Shown: positions 9,417 through 19,768, counted from the first letter of the stretch. The stretch: DNA of 64,000 bases from Hyphomicrobiales bacterium (GCA_019075905.1 JAGXAM010000005.1:82606-146605); one strand, 5' to 3'. Notes: generated by a model not told the origin, from the sequence alone. Made by a program: numbers and translations.

Positions 9417-10552
9417 GCGAAGCTCTTTCGCGGATCAAAGGCGTCACGCACCGCCTCGCCGATGAAGGTCAGCAGCGATAGCAGCAAGGCTATGGCGATG
9501 AAACTGGTGATCGCCAGCCACGGGGCCTGCAGATTGGACTTGCCCTGCAACAGCAATTCGCCGAGCGAGGCCGAGCCCGGCGGGAGGCCGAAACCGAGAA
9601 AATCCAGCGCGGTCAGCGTCGCGATCGAGGCGTTGAGGATGAAGGGCATGAAGGTGATGGTCGCCACCATGGCATTGGGCAGGACGTGGCGAAACAGGAT
9701 GCGGTTGTTCGAGAGGCCGAGGGCCCGCGCCGCATTGACATATTCGAGGTTGCGGGCGCGCAGCGTCTCGGCCCGCACCAGATGCACCAGTGATACCCAG
9801 GAAAACAGCAGCAGGACCCCGAGCAGCACGAAAAAACCCGGGGTGATGACCGAGGCGACGATGATCAGGATATAGAGTTGCGGCAGCGATGACCAGATTT
9901 CGATGAAGCGCTGCATGGAAAGATCGAGCCAGCCGCCATAAAACCCCTGCACGGCACCGGCGAGAATGCCGACCACTGAGGACAGCCCGGCCAGCAACAG
10001 GCCGAACAGCACGGAAATGCGGAAGCCATAGACCAGCCGGGCGACGACATCGCGCGCCTGGTCATCGGTGCCAAGCCAGTTCCATTCCAGCGCGTTGCAG
10101 GCCTCACCCGGTGGCGGGTGCTTGTGCTGCAACAGGGCGGCGGGCCGGCAAGTGCGGTCGCTCAGCAGCCAGGTTGGCGGCGAGGGCGCCGGCGTTGGCA
10201 AATCCAGCTTGTGGGTGTTCCAGGAAAAGCGGATCGGCGGCCAGATCAGCCAGCCTTTGGCCTTGATTTCCTTCTGCACGAAGGGGTCGCGGTAATCGGT
10301 GGTTGGCAGAAAGCCGCCAAAATCGGTTTCCGGGTAATTGACGAAAACCGGAAGATAGAATTGCCCCTGATAGCGCACCAGCAGCGGGCGGTCATTGATC
10401 CAGAAATTAGCGGTGAGGGAGCCAAAAAACAGGAACAGGAAGATCCACAAAGACCACCAGCCACGGCGGTTGGCGCGGAAATTCGCGAGGCGACGCCGGT
10501 TGATCGGCGAGAGCGCCAAGCGGCGCGTGGCAGGGGCAAGGCTGGTCATCAT
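9413..10552 (-). CDS. yejE: ABC transporter permease, YejE type
   Basis: A 379-residue inner-membrane permease of a peptide (microcin C-like) importer. It starts with the long cytoplasmic and periplasmic extension typical of YejE (SPINRRRLANFRANRRGWWS, then a TM and FWINDRPLLVRYQGQFYLP). It has the NEWNWLGTDDQARDV-like segment (EWNWLGTDDQARDVVARLVY) and the EAA loop ARALGLSNNRILFRHVLPN. It overlaps yejB by ATGA and the PIN gene by 4 bp, so the three are translationally coupled. Confidence 0.93.
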   Translation of the reverse strand: MMTSLAPATRRLALSPINRRRLANFRANRRGWWSLWIFLFLFFGSLTANFWINDRPLLVRYQGQFYLPVFVNYPETDFGGFLPTTDYRDPFVQKEIKAKGWLIWPPIRFSWNTHKLDLPTPAPSPPTWLLSDRTCRPAALLQHKHPPPGEACNALEWNWLGTDDQARDVVARLVYGFRISVLFGLLLAGLSSVVGILAGAVQGFYGGWLDLSMQRFIEIWSSLPQLYILIIVASVITPGFFVLLGVLLLFSWVSLVHLVRAETLRARNLEYVNAARALGLSNNRILFRHVLPNAMVATITFMPFILNASIATLTALDFLGFGLPPGSASLGELLLQGKSNLQAPWLAITSFIAIALLLSLLTFIGEAVRDAFDPRKSFA

Positions 10553-11619
10553 ACCTCGCGCGTCTCAAAATCAATGCGCGGGTCGATCCAGGTATAGACC
10601 AGATCGGATAGCAAATTGACGAACAGGCCAATCAGCGAAAAAATGTAAAGATTGGCAAAGACAATCGGATAATCACGGTTCTGGATCGCCTCGAACGACA
10701 GGAGCCCGAGGCCGTCCAGCGAGAATATGGTCTCGATCAACAACGAGGAGGTGAGAAACGCGGCAATGAAAGCGCCGGGAAAGCCGGCAATGACGATCAG
10801 CATGGCATTGCGAAAGACATGGCCATAAAGCACGCGGGTCTCGCTCAGGCCCTTCATGCGCGCGGTCTGGACATAGAGCTTGCGGATTTCTTCGAGAAAC
10901 GAGTTTTTTGTCAGGAAGGTCGTGGTGGCAAACGAGGACAATGACATGGCGGTCACCGGCAGGGTGATATGCCAGAAATAATCGGTGACCTTGTGCCAGG
11001 GCGTGAAATGCGCCCAGCCTTCGGAGGTCAGCCCACGCAGCGGGAATATTTGCCAGAACGAGCCGCCCGCGAACAGCACGATCAGCAGAATTCCCACCAG
11101 AAAGCCCGGCACCGCATAGCCGATGATGATCGCCGCCGAGGTCCAGGCATCGAAGCGCGAGCCATCCGCGATCGCCTTGCGTATGCCGAGCGGAATGGAA
11201 ATCGCATAGGAAATCAGCGTCATCCACAGGCCCAGCGAGATCGAGACCGGGAGTTTCTGCTCGATCAGCGAGAGAACCGGCTGATCGCGGAAATAGGATT
11301 TGCCAAAATCAAAGCGCACATAATTCTTGACCATGATCCAGAAGCGCTCGGGGGCGGGCTTGTCGAAGCCGAATTGCTTGTTGAGCTCGGCGACGAATTT
11401 GGGATCAAGGCCTTCGGCGCCGCGATAGCCCGAACCGTTGGAAATGCCTGAGCCACCACCAAAATTGGCGTTGGCACCCTGCGCCGTGCCTTGCAGCTGC
11501 GCCATGACCCGCTCGACCGGCCCGCCCGGCGCAAACTGGACAATGATGAAAGAAATCAGCAGGATGCCGAAAATGGTGGGAATAATCAGCCCGAGGCGGC
11601 GTAAAACATAGACCAGCAT
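10549..11619 (-). CDS. yejB: ABC transporter permease, YejB type
   Basis: A 356-residue inner-membrane permease pairing with YejE. The N terminus MLVYVLRRLGLIIPTIFGIL is typical, followed by FAPGGPVERVMAQLQG and the YejB-specific GLDPKFVAELNKQFGFDKP. Five to six TM segments follow, with the EAA loop TARMKGLSETRVLYGHVFRN. It is the first yej gene, 155 bp after metH on the same strand. yejA, the substrate-binding protein that usually precedes yejB, is not present. Confidence 0.93.
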   Translation of the reverse strand: MLVYVLRRLGLIIPTIFGILLISFIIVQFAPGGPVERVMAQLQGTAQGANANFGGGSGISNGSGYRGAEGLDPKFVAELNKQFGFDKPAPERFWIMVKNYVRFDFGKSYFRDQPVLSLIEQKLPVSISLGLWMTLISYAISIPLGIRKAIADGSRFDAWTSAAIIIGYAVPGFLVGILLIVLFAGGSFWQIFPLRGLTSEGWAHFTPWHKVTDYFWHITLPVTAMSLSSFATTTFLTKNSFLEEIRKLYVQTARMKGLSETRVLYGHVFRNAMLIVIAGFPGAFIAAFLTSSLLIETIFSLDGLGLLSFEAIQNRDYPIVFANLYIFSLIGLFVNLLSDLVYTWIDPRIDFETREV

Positions 11620-11774
11620 GCAGTTCGGTCTCTCACCTGTGATTCGGCCACAACGCCCGCCGCCGCCAATCTGCCCGTCGCGGGCGGTGCTGGCAAGAGC
11701 GGAGGCGTTTCACGGCGCTGGCCGGCCGCGGCCCAGGCTGGCGCGGGATCGCGGCCCGCGTGTTTTTGCGACAA

Positions 11775-14700
11775 TCACCCGATCCGCTCGTAATTGAGCA
11801 CCGGCGCGAGCCAGCGCTCCACCTCCGACAGGGCCATGCCCTTGCGCCGGGCATAATCTTGCGCCTGATCGCGCTCGACCTTGGCGACGCCGAAATAATG
11901 CGCCTCGGGATGGGCGATATAGAGGCCGGCGACCGAGGAGCCCGGCCACATGGCATAGCTCTCGGTCAAATTCACGCCTATCTGCCTTTGCGCATTGAGC
12001 AGGCGGAACAGCGTTTCCTTTTCCGTGTGATCGGGCTGGGCCGGGTAGCCCGGTGCCGGGCGGATGCCGGCATAGTCCTCATCGATCCGCTGCTCGTTGG
12101 TGAGGCTTTCGTCTTGCGCATAGCCCCAGAATTCGCGGCGCACGCGCTCGTGCATGCGCTCGGCCAGAGCTTCGGCGATGCGGTCGGCGAGGGCTTTCAC
12201 CATGATCGAGCCATAATCATCATTGGCGAGGGCAAAGCGCCTGGCGATCTTGTCGTCCTGGGCTCCCGCGGTGACGACAAAGCCGCCGATATAATCCTTC
12301 ACGCCGCTGGAGACGGGGGCGACAAAATCGCTGAGGGCAAGGTTGGGGCGGCCGTCACGCCGGGTCAATTGCTGGCGCAGGGTGAAGAAGGTCGCCAGCC
12401 TTTCGGTGCGCGATTCGCCGGTAAAGAGCACGATATCATCGCCCTCGGCACCGGCCGGCCAGAAGCCGATCACCGCCTTGGGCTGGAACCAGTGCTCTTC
12501 GGCGATGCGCCGGAGCATGACTTGCGCATCCTCATAGAGCTGGCGGGCGGCCGCGCCTTGCGTTTCGTCCTGCAGCAGCGCCGGGTAGCGGCCTTTCAGG
12601 TCCCAGGTCTGGAAGAACGGCGTCCAATCGATGGTGTCGATCAGTTCGGCGACATCATAATTGCGGAAAACCCGCGAACCGGTGAAGCCGGGCTTCGTCG
12701 GCTTGTAGGCGGCCCAGTCGATCTTCATGGCATTGGCGCGGGCATTTTCGAGCGGCACGCGGGTCTTTTCCAGCTCGGCCCTGGCGTGGGCATCGGCAAC
12801 CCTGGCATAATCCTGACGAACGCCCTCGATATAGGGCATGCGCGCCTGCGGCGAGAGCAGGCTTTGCACGACGCCAACGGCGCGGCTGGCATCATTGACG
12901 TAGACCGTCTGGCCGCGGGTGTAATTGGGATGGATTTTAACGGCCGTATGCACGCGGCTGGTGGTCGCCCCACCAATCAGCAGCGGCACGTCAAAGCCCT
13001 CGCGCTGCAATTCGGCGGCGACAAAGCTCATTTCATCAAGTGACGGGGTGATCAGCCCGGAAAGGCCGATGGCATCGACCTTTTCACGCTTCGCGACTTC
13101 CAGAATCCGGGCCGAGGGCACCATGACACCAAGATCGATGACCTCGTAATTGTTGCAGGCCAGCACCACGCCGACAATGTTCTTGCCAATGTCGTGGACA
13201 TCGCCCTTGACCGTCGCCATCAGGATTTTGCCGGCGCTGGCGTGCGACTCAACCCCGGTCAGGCGCTTTTCCTCGTCCATGAACGGCATCAGCCAGGCGA
13301 CCGCCTGTTTCATGACACGGGCGGATTTCACCACCTGCGGCAGGAACATCTTGCCGGCCCCAAACAGATCGCCCACCACATTCATGCCGGCCATGAGTGG
13401 GCCCTCGATGACATCGAGCGGGCGGGCTGCTTTGAGCCGGGCCTCCTCGGTGTCGGCCTCGACAAATTCGGTCAGGCCGTTGACCAGCGCGTGTTCGAGG
13501 CGTTTTTCGACCGGCTGGTTGCGCCAGGCCAGATCCTTCTCGCGGACCTCGCCGCCCTGGCCCTTGTAGCGCTCTGCCAGATCAAGCAGGCGCTCGGTGG
13601 CATCGGCGCGCCGGTTGAGCACCACATCCTCGCAGGCATCGCGCAATTCGGGCTCGATCTCGCCATAGACGGCGAGCTGACCGGCATTGACAATGCCCAT
13701 GTCCATGCCGGCGCCGATCGCGTGATAAAGGAACACGGCGTGCATGGCCTCACGCACTTTCTCGTTGCCGCGAAACGAGAAAGACAGGTTGGAGACGCCG
13801 CCGGAGACATGCGCCAGCGGCATAGACTTGCGGATATCGCGGGTCGCCTCGATGAAATCGACGCCGTAATTATTATGCTCTTCAATGCCGGTGGCGACAG
13901 CGAAAATATTGGGATCGAAGATGATGTCCTCGGGCGCAAATCCGGCCTTTTGCGTCAGCAATTCATAGGCGCGGCGGCAAATCTCGACCTTGCGGGCCCG
14001 GGTGTCGGCCTGGCCCTGCTCGTCAAAGGCCATGACCACGACCGCGGCGCCGTGGCGGCGCACGATTTTGGCGGCTTCGAGAAATTTGGCCTCGCCCTCC
14101 TTCATCGAGATGGAATTGACGATGGCCTTGCCCTGCACGCATTTGAGGCCAGCCTCGATCACCTCGAATTTCGAGGAATCGATCATCACCGGCACGCGCG
14201 AAATATCGGGTTCGGCGGCGATGAGATTCAGGAAGCTGACCATGGCCTCTTTTGAATCGAGCAGGCCTTCATCCATGTTGATGTCGATGATCTGTGCGCC
14301 ATTGGCGACCTGGTCGCGCGCCACTTCCAGCGCGGCCGGAAAATCGCTGTTTTTCACCAGCTTGCGGAACCGCGCCGAGCCGGTGACATTGGTGCGCTCG
14401 CCGACATTGACGAAAGTGATGTCGGGGGAGAGGATGAAGGGCTCCAGCCCGGAAAGCCGCATTTGCGGGATGATGTCCGGGACGATACGCGGCTTGACGC
14501 CGCGCACCCTTCCGGCAATCGCCGCTATGTGAGCGGGCGTGGTGCCGCAGCAGCCGCCGACGATGTTGACGAGGCCGGAATCGGCAAATTCGCCGATCAG
14601 TCCGGCCATATATTCCGGGCTTTCGTCATAGAGACCGAATTCATTGGGCAGGCCGGCATTGGGATAAGCGCAGACCAGCGTATCGGCGATGCGGCCGATT

Positions 14701-15497
14701 TCGGCGATATGGGCACGCATCTCCCGGGCCCCGAGCGCGCAGTTGAGGCCAAAGGTGAGGGGGGCGGCATGGCGCAGCGAATGCCAGAAGGCGGTGGGCG
14801 TCTGGCCCGACAGGGTGCGTCCGGACAGATCAGTAATAGTGCCGGAAATCATCACCGGCAGGCGGCAGCCCATTTCCTCGAACACCTCTTCCAGCCCGTA
14901 AAGCGCGGCTTTGGCATTGAGCGTATCAAAAATGGTTTCGAGCAAAAGCAGGTCGGCGCCACCGGCGATGAGGCCGCGCGCGGCCTCGGCATAAGCAAGG
15001 CGCAGGGCGTCAAAATCAACAGCGCGAAAGCCGGGATTGTTGACATCGGGCGACATCGAGGCGGTGCGGTTGGTGGGGCCCATGGCGCCAGCGACAAAGC
15101 GCTGCTGGCCATCACGGCGGCAGGCCTCATCGGCGGCGGCACGCGCCAGGCGCGCGCCCTCGAAATTCAGCTCATAGGCCAGCGCTTCCATGCCGTAATC
15201 GGCTTGGGCAATGCTGGTCGAGGAGAAGGTGTTGGTGGCAACAATGTCGGCGCCGGCGAGCAGATATTGCAGATGAATGTCGCGGATGGCATCGGCCTGC
15301 GTCAGGATCAGCAGATCATTATTGCCGCGCAGGTCCTTCGGCCAGGCGGCAAAGCGGGCGCCGCGAAACTCGGGTTCCGACAGTTTGAGGGCCTGAATCA
15401 TCGTGCCCATCGCGCCGTCCAGCACCAGAATGCGCTCACGTGCGCGGGCGAGAATCGTGTCACGAACCGGGGTTGACGGGGATGAAGTCACGAGCAT
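11775..15497 (-). CDS. metH: Methionine synthase, cobalamin-dependent
   Basis: A 1240-residue four-module enzyme transferring methyl from methyltetrahydrofolate to homocysteine via B12. The homocysteine module spans about 1-330 with zinc ligands C253 (LNCALG) and C316/C317 (GGCCGT). The pterin module includes [20 protein letters not shown] and [14 protein letters not shown]. The B12 module has [11 protein letters not shown], the His ligand motif, followed by DLGVMVPS. The C-terminal activation domain includes [17 protein letters not shown]. The open frame extends to 15605, but ATG 15497 starts the normal protein ([20 protein letters not shown]) and lies just after the palindromic operator. 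It is alone in its transcription unit apart from a possible run into yejB. Confidence 0.97.
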   Translation of the reverse strand: MLVTSSPSTPVRDTILARARERILVLDGAMGTMIQALKLSEPEFRGARFAAWPKDLRGNNDLLILTQADAIRDIHLQYLLAGADIVATNTFSSTSIAQADYGMEALAYELNFEGARLARAAADEACRRDGQQRFVAGAMGPTNRTASMSPDVNNPGFRAVDFDALRLAYAEAARGLIAGGADLLLLETIFDTLNAKAALYGLEEVFEEMGCRLPVMISGTITDLSGRTLSGQTPTAFWHSLRHAAPLTFGLNCALGAREMRAHIAEIGRIADTLVCAYPNAGLPNEFGLYDESPEYMAGLIGEFADSGLVNIVGGCCGTTPAHIAAIAGRVRGVKPRIVPDIIPQMRLSGLEPFILSPDITFVNVGERTNVTGSARFRKLVKNSDFPAALEVARDQVANGAQIIDINMDEGLLDSKEAMVSFLNLIAAEPDISRVPVMIDSSKFEVIEAGLKCVQGKAIVNSISMKEGEAKFLEAAKIVRRHGAAVVVMAFDEQGQADTRARKVEICRRAYELLTQKAGFAPEDIIFDPNIFAVATGIEEHNNYGVDFIEATRDIRKSMPLAHVSGGVSNLSFSFRGNEKVREAMHAVFLYHAIGAGMDMGIVNAGQLAVYGEIEPELRDACEDVVLNRRADATERLLDLAERYKGQGGEVREKDLAWRNQPVEKRLEHALVNGLTEFVEADTEEARLKAARPLDVIEGPLMAGMNVVGDLFGAGKMFLPQVVKSARVMKQAVAWLMPFMDEEKRLTGVESHASAGKILMATVKGDVHDIGKNIVGVVLACNNYEVIDLGVMVPSARILEVAKREKVDAIGLSGLITPSLDEMSFVAAELQREGFDVPLLIGGATTSRVHTAVKIHPNYTRGQTVYVNDASRAVGVVQSLLSPQARMPYIEGVRQDYARVADAHARAELEKTRVPLENARANAMKIDWAAYKPTKPGFTGSRVFRNYDVAELIDTIDWTPFFQTWDLKGRYPALLQDETQGAAARQLYEDAQVMLRRIAEEHWFQPKAVIGFWPAGAEGDDIVLFTGESRTERLATFFTLRQQLTRRDGRPNLALSDFVAPVSSGVKDYIGGFVVTAGAQDDKIARRFALANDDYGSIMVKALADRIAEALAERMHERVRREFWGYAQDESLTNEQRIDEDYAGIRPAPGYPAQPDHTEKETLFRLLNAQRQIGVNLTESYAMWPGSSVAGLYIAHPEAHYFGVAKVERDQAQDYARRKGMALSEVERWLAPVLNYERIG

Positions 15498-15508
15498 GTC
15501 CACTTTGA

Positions 15509-15530
15509 GATATAAACATATCTTTATATC
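15509..15530 (-). promoter_or_regulatory. 22-bp palindromic operator upstream of metH, SahR-like
   Basis: A near-perfect inverted repeat, 12 nt upstream of the metH ATG. The half-sites on the coding strand are GATATAAAGAT and ATGTTTATATC, with one mismatch in 11 pairs. Position and ATAAAGAT core resemble operators of SahR, the ArsR-family S-adenosylhomocysteine-responsive regulator of methionine-cycle genes in Proteobacteria. A site this close to the start codon would repress by blocking transcription initiation or early elongation. No sahR gene is in the window. Confidence 0.65.
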
Positions 15531-15962
15531 AAATGGCGACAGGAGGCAAGGGTTGCGGGCGTGGACGGCTGGCCGCGCTGCGCAGCGGGATCGGCTGCAA
15601 TGCACTTTGGCTCAAGGAGTGAGCATTGGAGTTTATCGTTATTGCGCTTTCCATGTTATCATGGCCTAAAACAACTTGATCACGGCAACTTCCCTAAGTC
15701 ATTTAACAACTTAACTGTGCCACATGGTCATGGCCGACATAAGTTTATATTGTGTATTGCCGCAAGCGCAGGCGCGACGCCTGTTGCAATCCGGGCAAAT
15801 GGCCACTAGGGTCGGCACATCGTGTCAAGAGTTGCGTTGCAGGCAATCGCCTATCGCTAAATCCGGGAATCGGAAGGCAGGGATGTTCGCGCAGGAAAGG
15901 GTTTTTGTCCGCGACGTTGTGCAAAGCTGTCGATAGCCCCATGATCAGGAGCCAGTCTCAAC
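15531..15962. other. Intergenic region between divergent metH and DUF898 gene
   Basis: About 430 bp, AT-richer than the neighbouring genes near 15610-15760. It must hold the promoters of metH (leftward) and the DUF898 gene (rightward). Short open frames exist on both strands but none looks like protein. No tRNA, riboswitch or terminator structure was recognised. Confidence 0.4.
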
Positions 15963-17237
15963 ATGACGATGAATGACACGAGCGTGCCGGTATCTGGCGA
16001 AAGCTCGATAAAGTTCGATGGCAAACCGCGCGATTTTTTCAATTTGCTATGGCGTGGCAGTTGGCTGTCGCTGGTGACTTTGGGCGTCTATCGGTTCTGG
16101 ATGATCACGCAATTGCGACAGCACTTGTGGGCGCATTCCGGGGTTGGGCGCGATAAGGTTGAATATACCGGCCGCGGTATTGAATTGTTTTTTGGGTTTT
16201 TGTTGGCTATTGCTATTCTATGGCCTATTTATATTTTGTTATTCGTGTTAAACCTACTTATTGTCAAGGAAGAAAACGGAGATATACGACATTATTACAA
16301 TGTTATACAAAGTATTGTGGAAATTGTATTGCTAGTGATGTTTTATTTTTTTGGGCAGTTCGCAATTTTCAAGGCGCGTCGTTATCGGCTGACACGGACG
16401 CTGTGGCGGGGCGTGCGGTTCTGGATGTCGGGCTCGGCCTGGCGGTACATGCTGCTGGCGCTGGCGTGGGATATTGCCGTGGGACTCACCCTCGGCCTCG
16501 CCCATCCCTGGCGGGAAGCGGCGCTGGAGCGCTACAAGATGAGCAACACGCTCTATGGCGACCTGCGAGGGGATTTCGTCGCCCGCCCGTGGGATTTCTT
16601 CAAGCGCGGCCTATGGATCTGGATTGTGGCGGTGATCCCTTTTGCACTTGGCCTGATATTGATCGGCGAGTCAGTAGCCGAAAAACACTTGCATCCTGAT
16701 AGTAAAGCCCCGGGATTTGCGCAGGGAGTTTTGGGAATTCTCATTCTTCTGGGCCTGGCCTTGAGCCCTTTCCTTTACGCCGCCTATAAGCGTATTGAAA
16801 TGGTATGGTGGATCAATGGGTTGCGCATCGGCGAAGTACGCTTCTCGGCGGATCGCGAGAAAATCCGGTTTGCAGGGCTTTACTGGGCAGCATTGGGAAG
16901 TTATTTTCTGACATTATTTGTGTTTGGTATTATTTTAGGGTTGGGAGTTGCCTTTTTCAAAGGTCTTCCGCTTGCTTTAACCCCCGCAGCGGGTGGCGGG
17001 CATGGAGGGTTGCCGGTTCTGGTTGGCGGCGGGCTGATGGTTCTCCTTTATGGAACTATGCTTGTGGCCATGGCCATCGTTTATCGCTGGTTCCTGCAGC
17101 GTGGCTATTGGTCGATCGTTGCCAATGCCGCGCGTGTTGAAAACCTCGGCGCTGCTGATCATGTCACAGCCATGGGTTCTCCCTCCAGTGCGCTGGGCGA
17201 AGGCTTGGCCGCCATGCTGGATGTCTCAGGGTTCTGA
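15963..17237 (+). CDS. DUF898 (YjgN) family membrane protein
   Basis: A 424-residue polytopic inner-membrane protein of the DUF898/YjgN family. Recognisable family features are F-DGK-RDFFNLLWRG near the N terminus, LGVYRFWMITQLRQHLW, KARRYRLTRTLWRGVRF and the later YAAYKRIEMVWWINGLRIGEVRF. Six or more hydrophobic segments are visible. A stretch at about 16190-16360 is notably AT-rich and encodes TM segments. The stop overlaps the next start (TGATG), coupling it to an M48 peptidase, an arrangement common for this family. The function is unknown; by association it may handle or present a membrane or periplasmic substrate for the peptidase. Confidence 0.85.
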   Translation: MTMNDTSVPVSGESSIKFDGKPRDFFNLLWRGSWLSLVTLGVYRFWMITQLRQHLWAHSGVGRDKVEYTGRGIELFFGFLLAIAILWPIYILLFVLNLLIVKEENGDIRHYYNVIQSIVEIVLLVMFYFFGQFAIFKARRYRLTRTLWRGVRFWMSGSAWRYMLLALAWDIAVGLTLGLAHPWREAALERYKMSNTLYGDLRGDFVARPWDFFKRGLWIWIVAVIPFALGLILIGESVAEKHLHPDSKAPGFAQGVLGILILLGLALSPFLYAAYKRIEMVWWINGLRIGEVRFSADREKIRFAGLYWAALGSYFLTLFVFGIILGLGVAFFKGLPLALTPAAGGGHGGLPVLVGGGLMVLLYGTMLVAMAIVYRWFLQRGYWSIVANAARVENLGAADHVTAMGSPSSALGEGLAAMLDVSGF

Positions 17238-18325
17238 TGACCGGAGCGCCTGCGCCTCTATCGATCTATTTTGACGGGCGCGACAACCGCCCGCATCGGG
17301 TCAGCCTTGACGTGGGCACTGAGCTGGAAATTCGGGACGGTAGCCAGGTTCTGGCGCGTTGGTCGCCCGCGCAGACACAGCGCCTGACCAGCGCCGATGG
17401 CATGGCAAGGTTCGCGCCCGCCGATCGGCTCAACCTCGCCAGACTGGAAGTTACCGATGAGGCGCTGATCCGCAGCATCGAGGCCGCCTATCCCCAGTTG
17501 AGCCGGGCCCGCGCGGCGCGCCTGTCGCACCGGCAGAAGCTGCATGTCGGCGCGTTAGGCGCCGCAGCGCTGGCATCAATGGCGACGCTCTTCATCTATG
17601 GTCTGCCGTGGATTGCTGGCGTCCTGGCCCCCCGCGTTCCGTTGGCCTTCCAGCAAGCCATCGGCGACGCCAGCGCCCGCCAGATTCGCGAGATTTACAA
17701 GGCGAAGACTTGCGCCAGCGCGCCCGGCCAGGTGGCGCTTGACCATCTGCTGGCGGAACTCGCCAGGGCCGGCAGGTTGAAGATACCGCTTCATCCCCTG
17801 GTCCTGCGCACCAAAATCGCCAATGCCATGGCCTTGCCGGGCGGCACGATCTTTGTTTTCTCGCCTCTGCTGCAAGACGCAAGGACGCCGGATGAACTCG
17901 CGGGCGTGATTGCCCATGAACTGGGCCATGAAGCCCACTACGATTCGATGCGCCGCCTGATTGAGAATGGCGGCGTCGGTTTCCTGCTCGGCCTGATGTT
18001 TGGCGATATATCCGGCTCGACTATAATGGTCGGCACGGCCCGTGCCCTGGTGGGCGCGGCCTATTCGCGGAGCATCGAGAAGGCTGCCGATGATTTTTCC
18101 ATAAGGGTCATGACACGGCTCGGACGTTCGCCGAAGGCTCTGGGTGTCCTGCTCCAGCGTATCAGCAAGGGGCATGATGTGCCGGCTGCCCTGTCGCTGC
18201 TCGCCGATCACCCGCTGACCGCCGACCGGCTTGCTGATATCGATGCCCACAATTCACCGGTGACCGGGCCGCCGCTGGTGAATGAGACGCAATGGATGGC
18301 GCTGAAATCCATCTGTGGTCGCTAG
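17237..18325 (+). CDS. M48 family metallopeptidase, membrane-anchored
   Basis: A 362-residue zinc peptidase. The catalytic HELGH occupies residues 227-231, with the third ligand E281 in SRSIEKAADDF. A hydrophobic segment at about 105-130 anchors it in the inner membrane, after a soluble N-terminal domain of about 100 residues (ARLSHRQKLHVGA precedes the TM). The order is N-terminal domain, TM, then peptidase domain, as in proteins paired with DUF898, and unlike HtpX, which has more TM segments. It is translationally coupled to the upstream DUF898 gene. Likely role: membrane protein turnover or processing. Confidence 0.88.
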   Translation: MTGAPAPLSIYFDGRDNRPHRVSLDVGTELEIRDGSQVLARWSPAQTQRLTSADGMARFAPADRLNLARLEVTDEALIRSIEAAYPQLSRARAARLSHRQKLHVGALGAAALASMATLFIYGLPWIAGVLAPRVPLAFQQAIGDASARQIREIYKAKTCASAPGQVALDHLLAELARAGRLKIPLHPLVLRTKIANAMALPGGTIFVFSPLLQDARTPDELAGVIAHELGHEAHYDSMRRLIENGGVGFLLGLMFGDISGSTIMVGTARALVGAAYSRSIEKAADDFSIRVMTRLGRSPKALGVLLQRISKGHDVPAALSLLADHPLTADRLADIDAHNSPVTGPPLVNETQWMALKSICGR

Positions 18326-18426
18326 CCGGGCTTACGCGCTGACATGGGTCTTGAGCGTCCCGGCGCAGGCAAATCCGGGCGCGCCGTTGACTCATGGCCT
18401 CATTCATGTTTCCACCGCGCATGCAG

Positions 18427-18672
18427 ATGAACTCCGCCCCCGCCATCGAGGCGCAATCGACGCTTACCTGCCCGCATTGCGGCCATCAGGCGGTGGAGGT
18501 GATGCCGACCGATGCCTGCCAGTTCTCTTGTGAATGCCGCGGCTGCGGCGTGGTGCTGAAGCCGCTGGCGGGTGATTGCGGCGTCTTCTGTTCCTATGGC
18601 TCGCACCCTTGCCCGCCGCTGCAACTGGCGCGCAGCGGCGCGGCGTTTTCAGGCAGCTGCGGCCAGATTTGA
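18427..18672 (+). CDS. GDCCVxC-type small cysteine-rich protein (variant GDCGVFC)
   Basis: A small protein of about 81 residues with TLTCPHCGHQAVEVMPTDAC, then CRGCGVVLKPLAGDCGVFCS and SHPCPPLQ. This matches the family of small (seleno)proteins named for a GDCCVxC motif, but the second Cys of the motif is Gly (GAT TGC GGC GTC TTC TGT). The first CPHC pair looks like a zinc or redox site. ATG 18427 gives the usual N terminus, and an in-frame ATG also exists at 18394. The function is unknown; redox or metal (mercury or arsenic) handling has been suggested by motif only. Confidence 0.7.
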   Translation: MNSAPAIEAQSTLTCPHCGHQAVEVMPTDACQFSCECRGCGVVLKPLAGDCGVFCSYGSHPCPPLQLARSGAAFSGSCGQI

Positions 18673-18706
18673 TTTATGGTCGCGGCACCGGGCGCCCGGC
18701 GCGCTG

Positions 18707-19546
18707 TCACGCCGGGGGCTGCAACGTCTGGCGATCCTGCAGCCTCTGGCGGCAGTTGGGGTCATGGCCGTTGAGGTAGACCAGAGGGCGGCGGCGGGCC
18801 ATGGCGAGAATCCGGGCATGGGTCTGCAATTGCGCAGCCGGATCGGCGCCGAGGCCGTCGGGAATGCCGTCGCGCAGGGTCTGTTCGAGGTAGCTGACGT
18901 CACCGGCAAGAAGAAACATGATGCCGTCGATCTCGACCGACACGGCCATCTGGCCGCGTGTGTGACCGGGCGCGGCGATAAGGCGGACGGCGCCGTCGCT
19001 GGTCAGCGGCATGGAGGCATCCATCAGATCGCTGCCGATCGCGGGTAATTGCTGCAGTTCGGGGGTAAAATTCTTCGGCCAGCGATGGTTGGGATAGCCG
19101 GCGACACGACCGGCAAAGCCGCGCGCCGCCTCATATTCCTGCTTGCTGACCAGCACCCGCACCTTGTCGAACCAGGCGAGGCCACCGGCGTGATCGGTGT
19201 GCAAATGCGTGAGCACGATGGTTTTCACATCCCTGGGGTCAAAGCCCGCCAGCCGCAATTGCGGCCCGATCTCGTCATCCGGCTGAACATTGAGCCTGAT
19301 GCCGACGTGATAATAGGGGTGCCAGAGCGGAAAATAGCCCCGGCGCATGGCGCGCGCGGTTTCGCCGGTATCGACCAGAATCAGGCCTTCGGGATGCTCG
19401 ATCAGATAGGCGTAAATCGGCAGTTCCGGGCTCCAGTCGGCGTCGAACAGGCCGTTGTAGATGCGCATCAGTCCGGCGCCTCTGGCCCGCACCTGCGCCG
19501 CCTTGATCCAGACCGTGCCGGTTTGCAGAATTTGGATTTTCGTCAT
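18707..19546 (-). CDS. MBL-fold metallo-hydrolase, N-acyl homoserine lactonase-like
   Basis: A 279-residue metallo-beta-lactamase fold hydrolase. The dinuclear zinc motif HLHTDHAGGL is followed by further ligands in APGHTRGQ, AGDVSYL and the late NGHDPNC. The N-terminal half (IYAYLIEHPEGLILVDTGE) resembles AiiA/AttM-type quorum-quenching lactonases, though many MBL hydrolases share this. The ATG at 19546 has AGAAAAGAG upstream and gives MTKIQILQTGTV. An upstream ATG is in frame but less likely. It is a single gene; the substrate is unproven. Confidence 0.8.
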   Translation of the reverse strand: MTKIQILQTGTVWIKAAQVRARGAGLMRIYNGLFDADWSPELPIYAYLIEHPEGLILVDTGETARAMRRGYFPLWHPYYHVGIRLNVQPDDEIGPQLRLAGFDPRDVKTIVLTHLHTDHAGGLAWFDKVRVLVSKQEYEAARGFAGRVAGYPNHRWPKNFTPELQQLPAIGSDLMDASMPLTSDGAVRLIAAPGHTRGQMAVSVEIDGIMFLLAGDVSYLEQTLRDGIPDGLGADPAAQLQTHARILAMARRRPLVYLNGHDPNCRQRLQDRQTLQPPA

Positions 19547-19768
19547 GGGCGCTCTTTTCTGGCGGCGTGGTTCCTTGGCTGGCGAAAGCGCCAGCATAGC
19601 GCAATCCGTGCGTGAAACAAATGGCAGCGCGTTGATGGGCTGATGTTTCCGGGCCCGGCGCTGTGTTGCTGCGATGGATGCGAGCGCCTGGATTTAATGC
19701 CGGGCGCGGCGTCCTTATGCCTCTTGAATCCGGGATGAAATGCAGATCAACTTGATTCAAGCTTATCG

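Noticed and set aside
11742..11768. Hairpin CGCGGG/CCCGCG followed by T-rich bases as metH terminator
   Set aside because: The T-run follows the hairpin on the plus strand, whereas metH is transcribed on the minus strand, so it is not placed to terminate metH.
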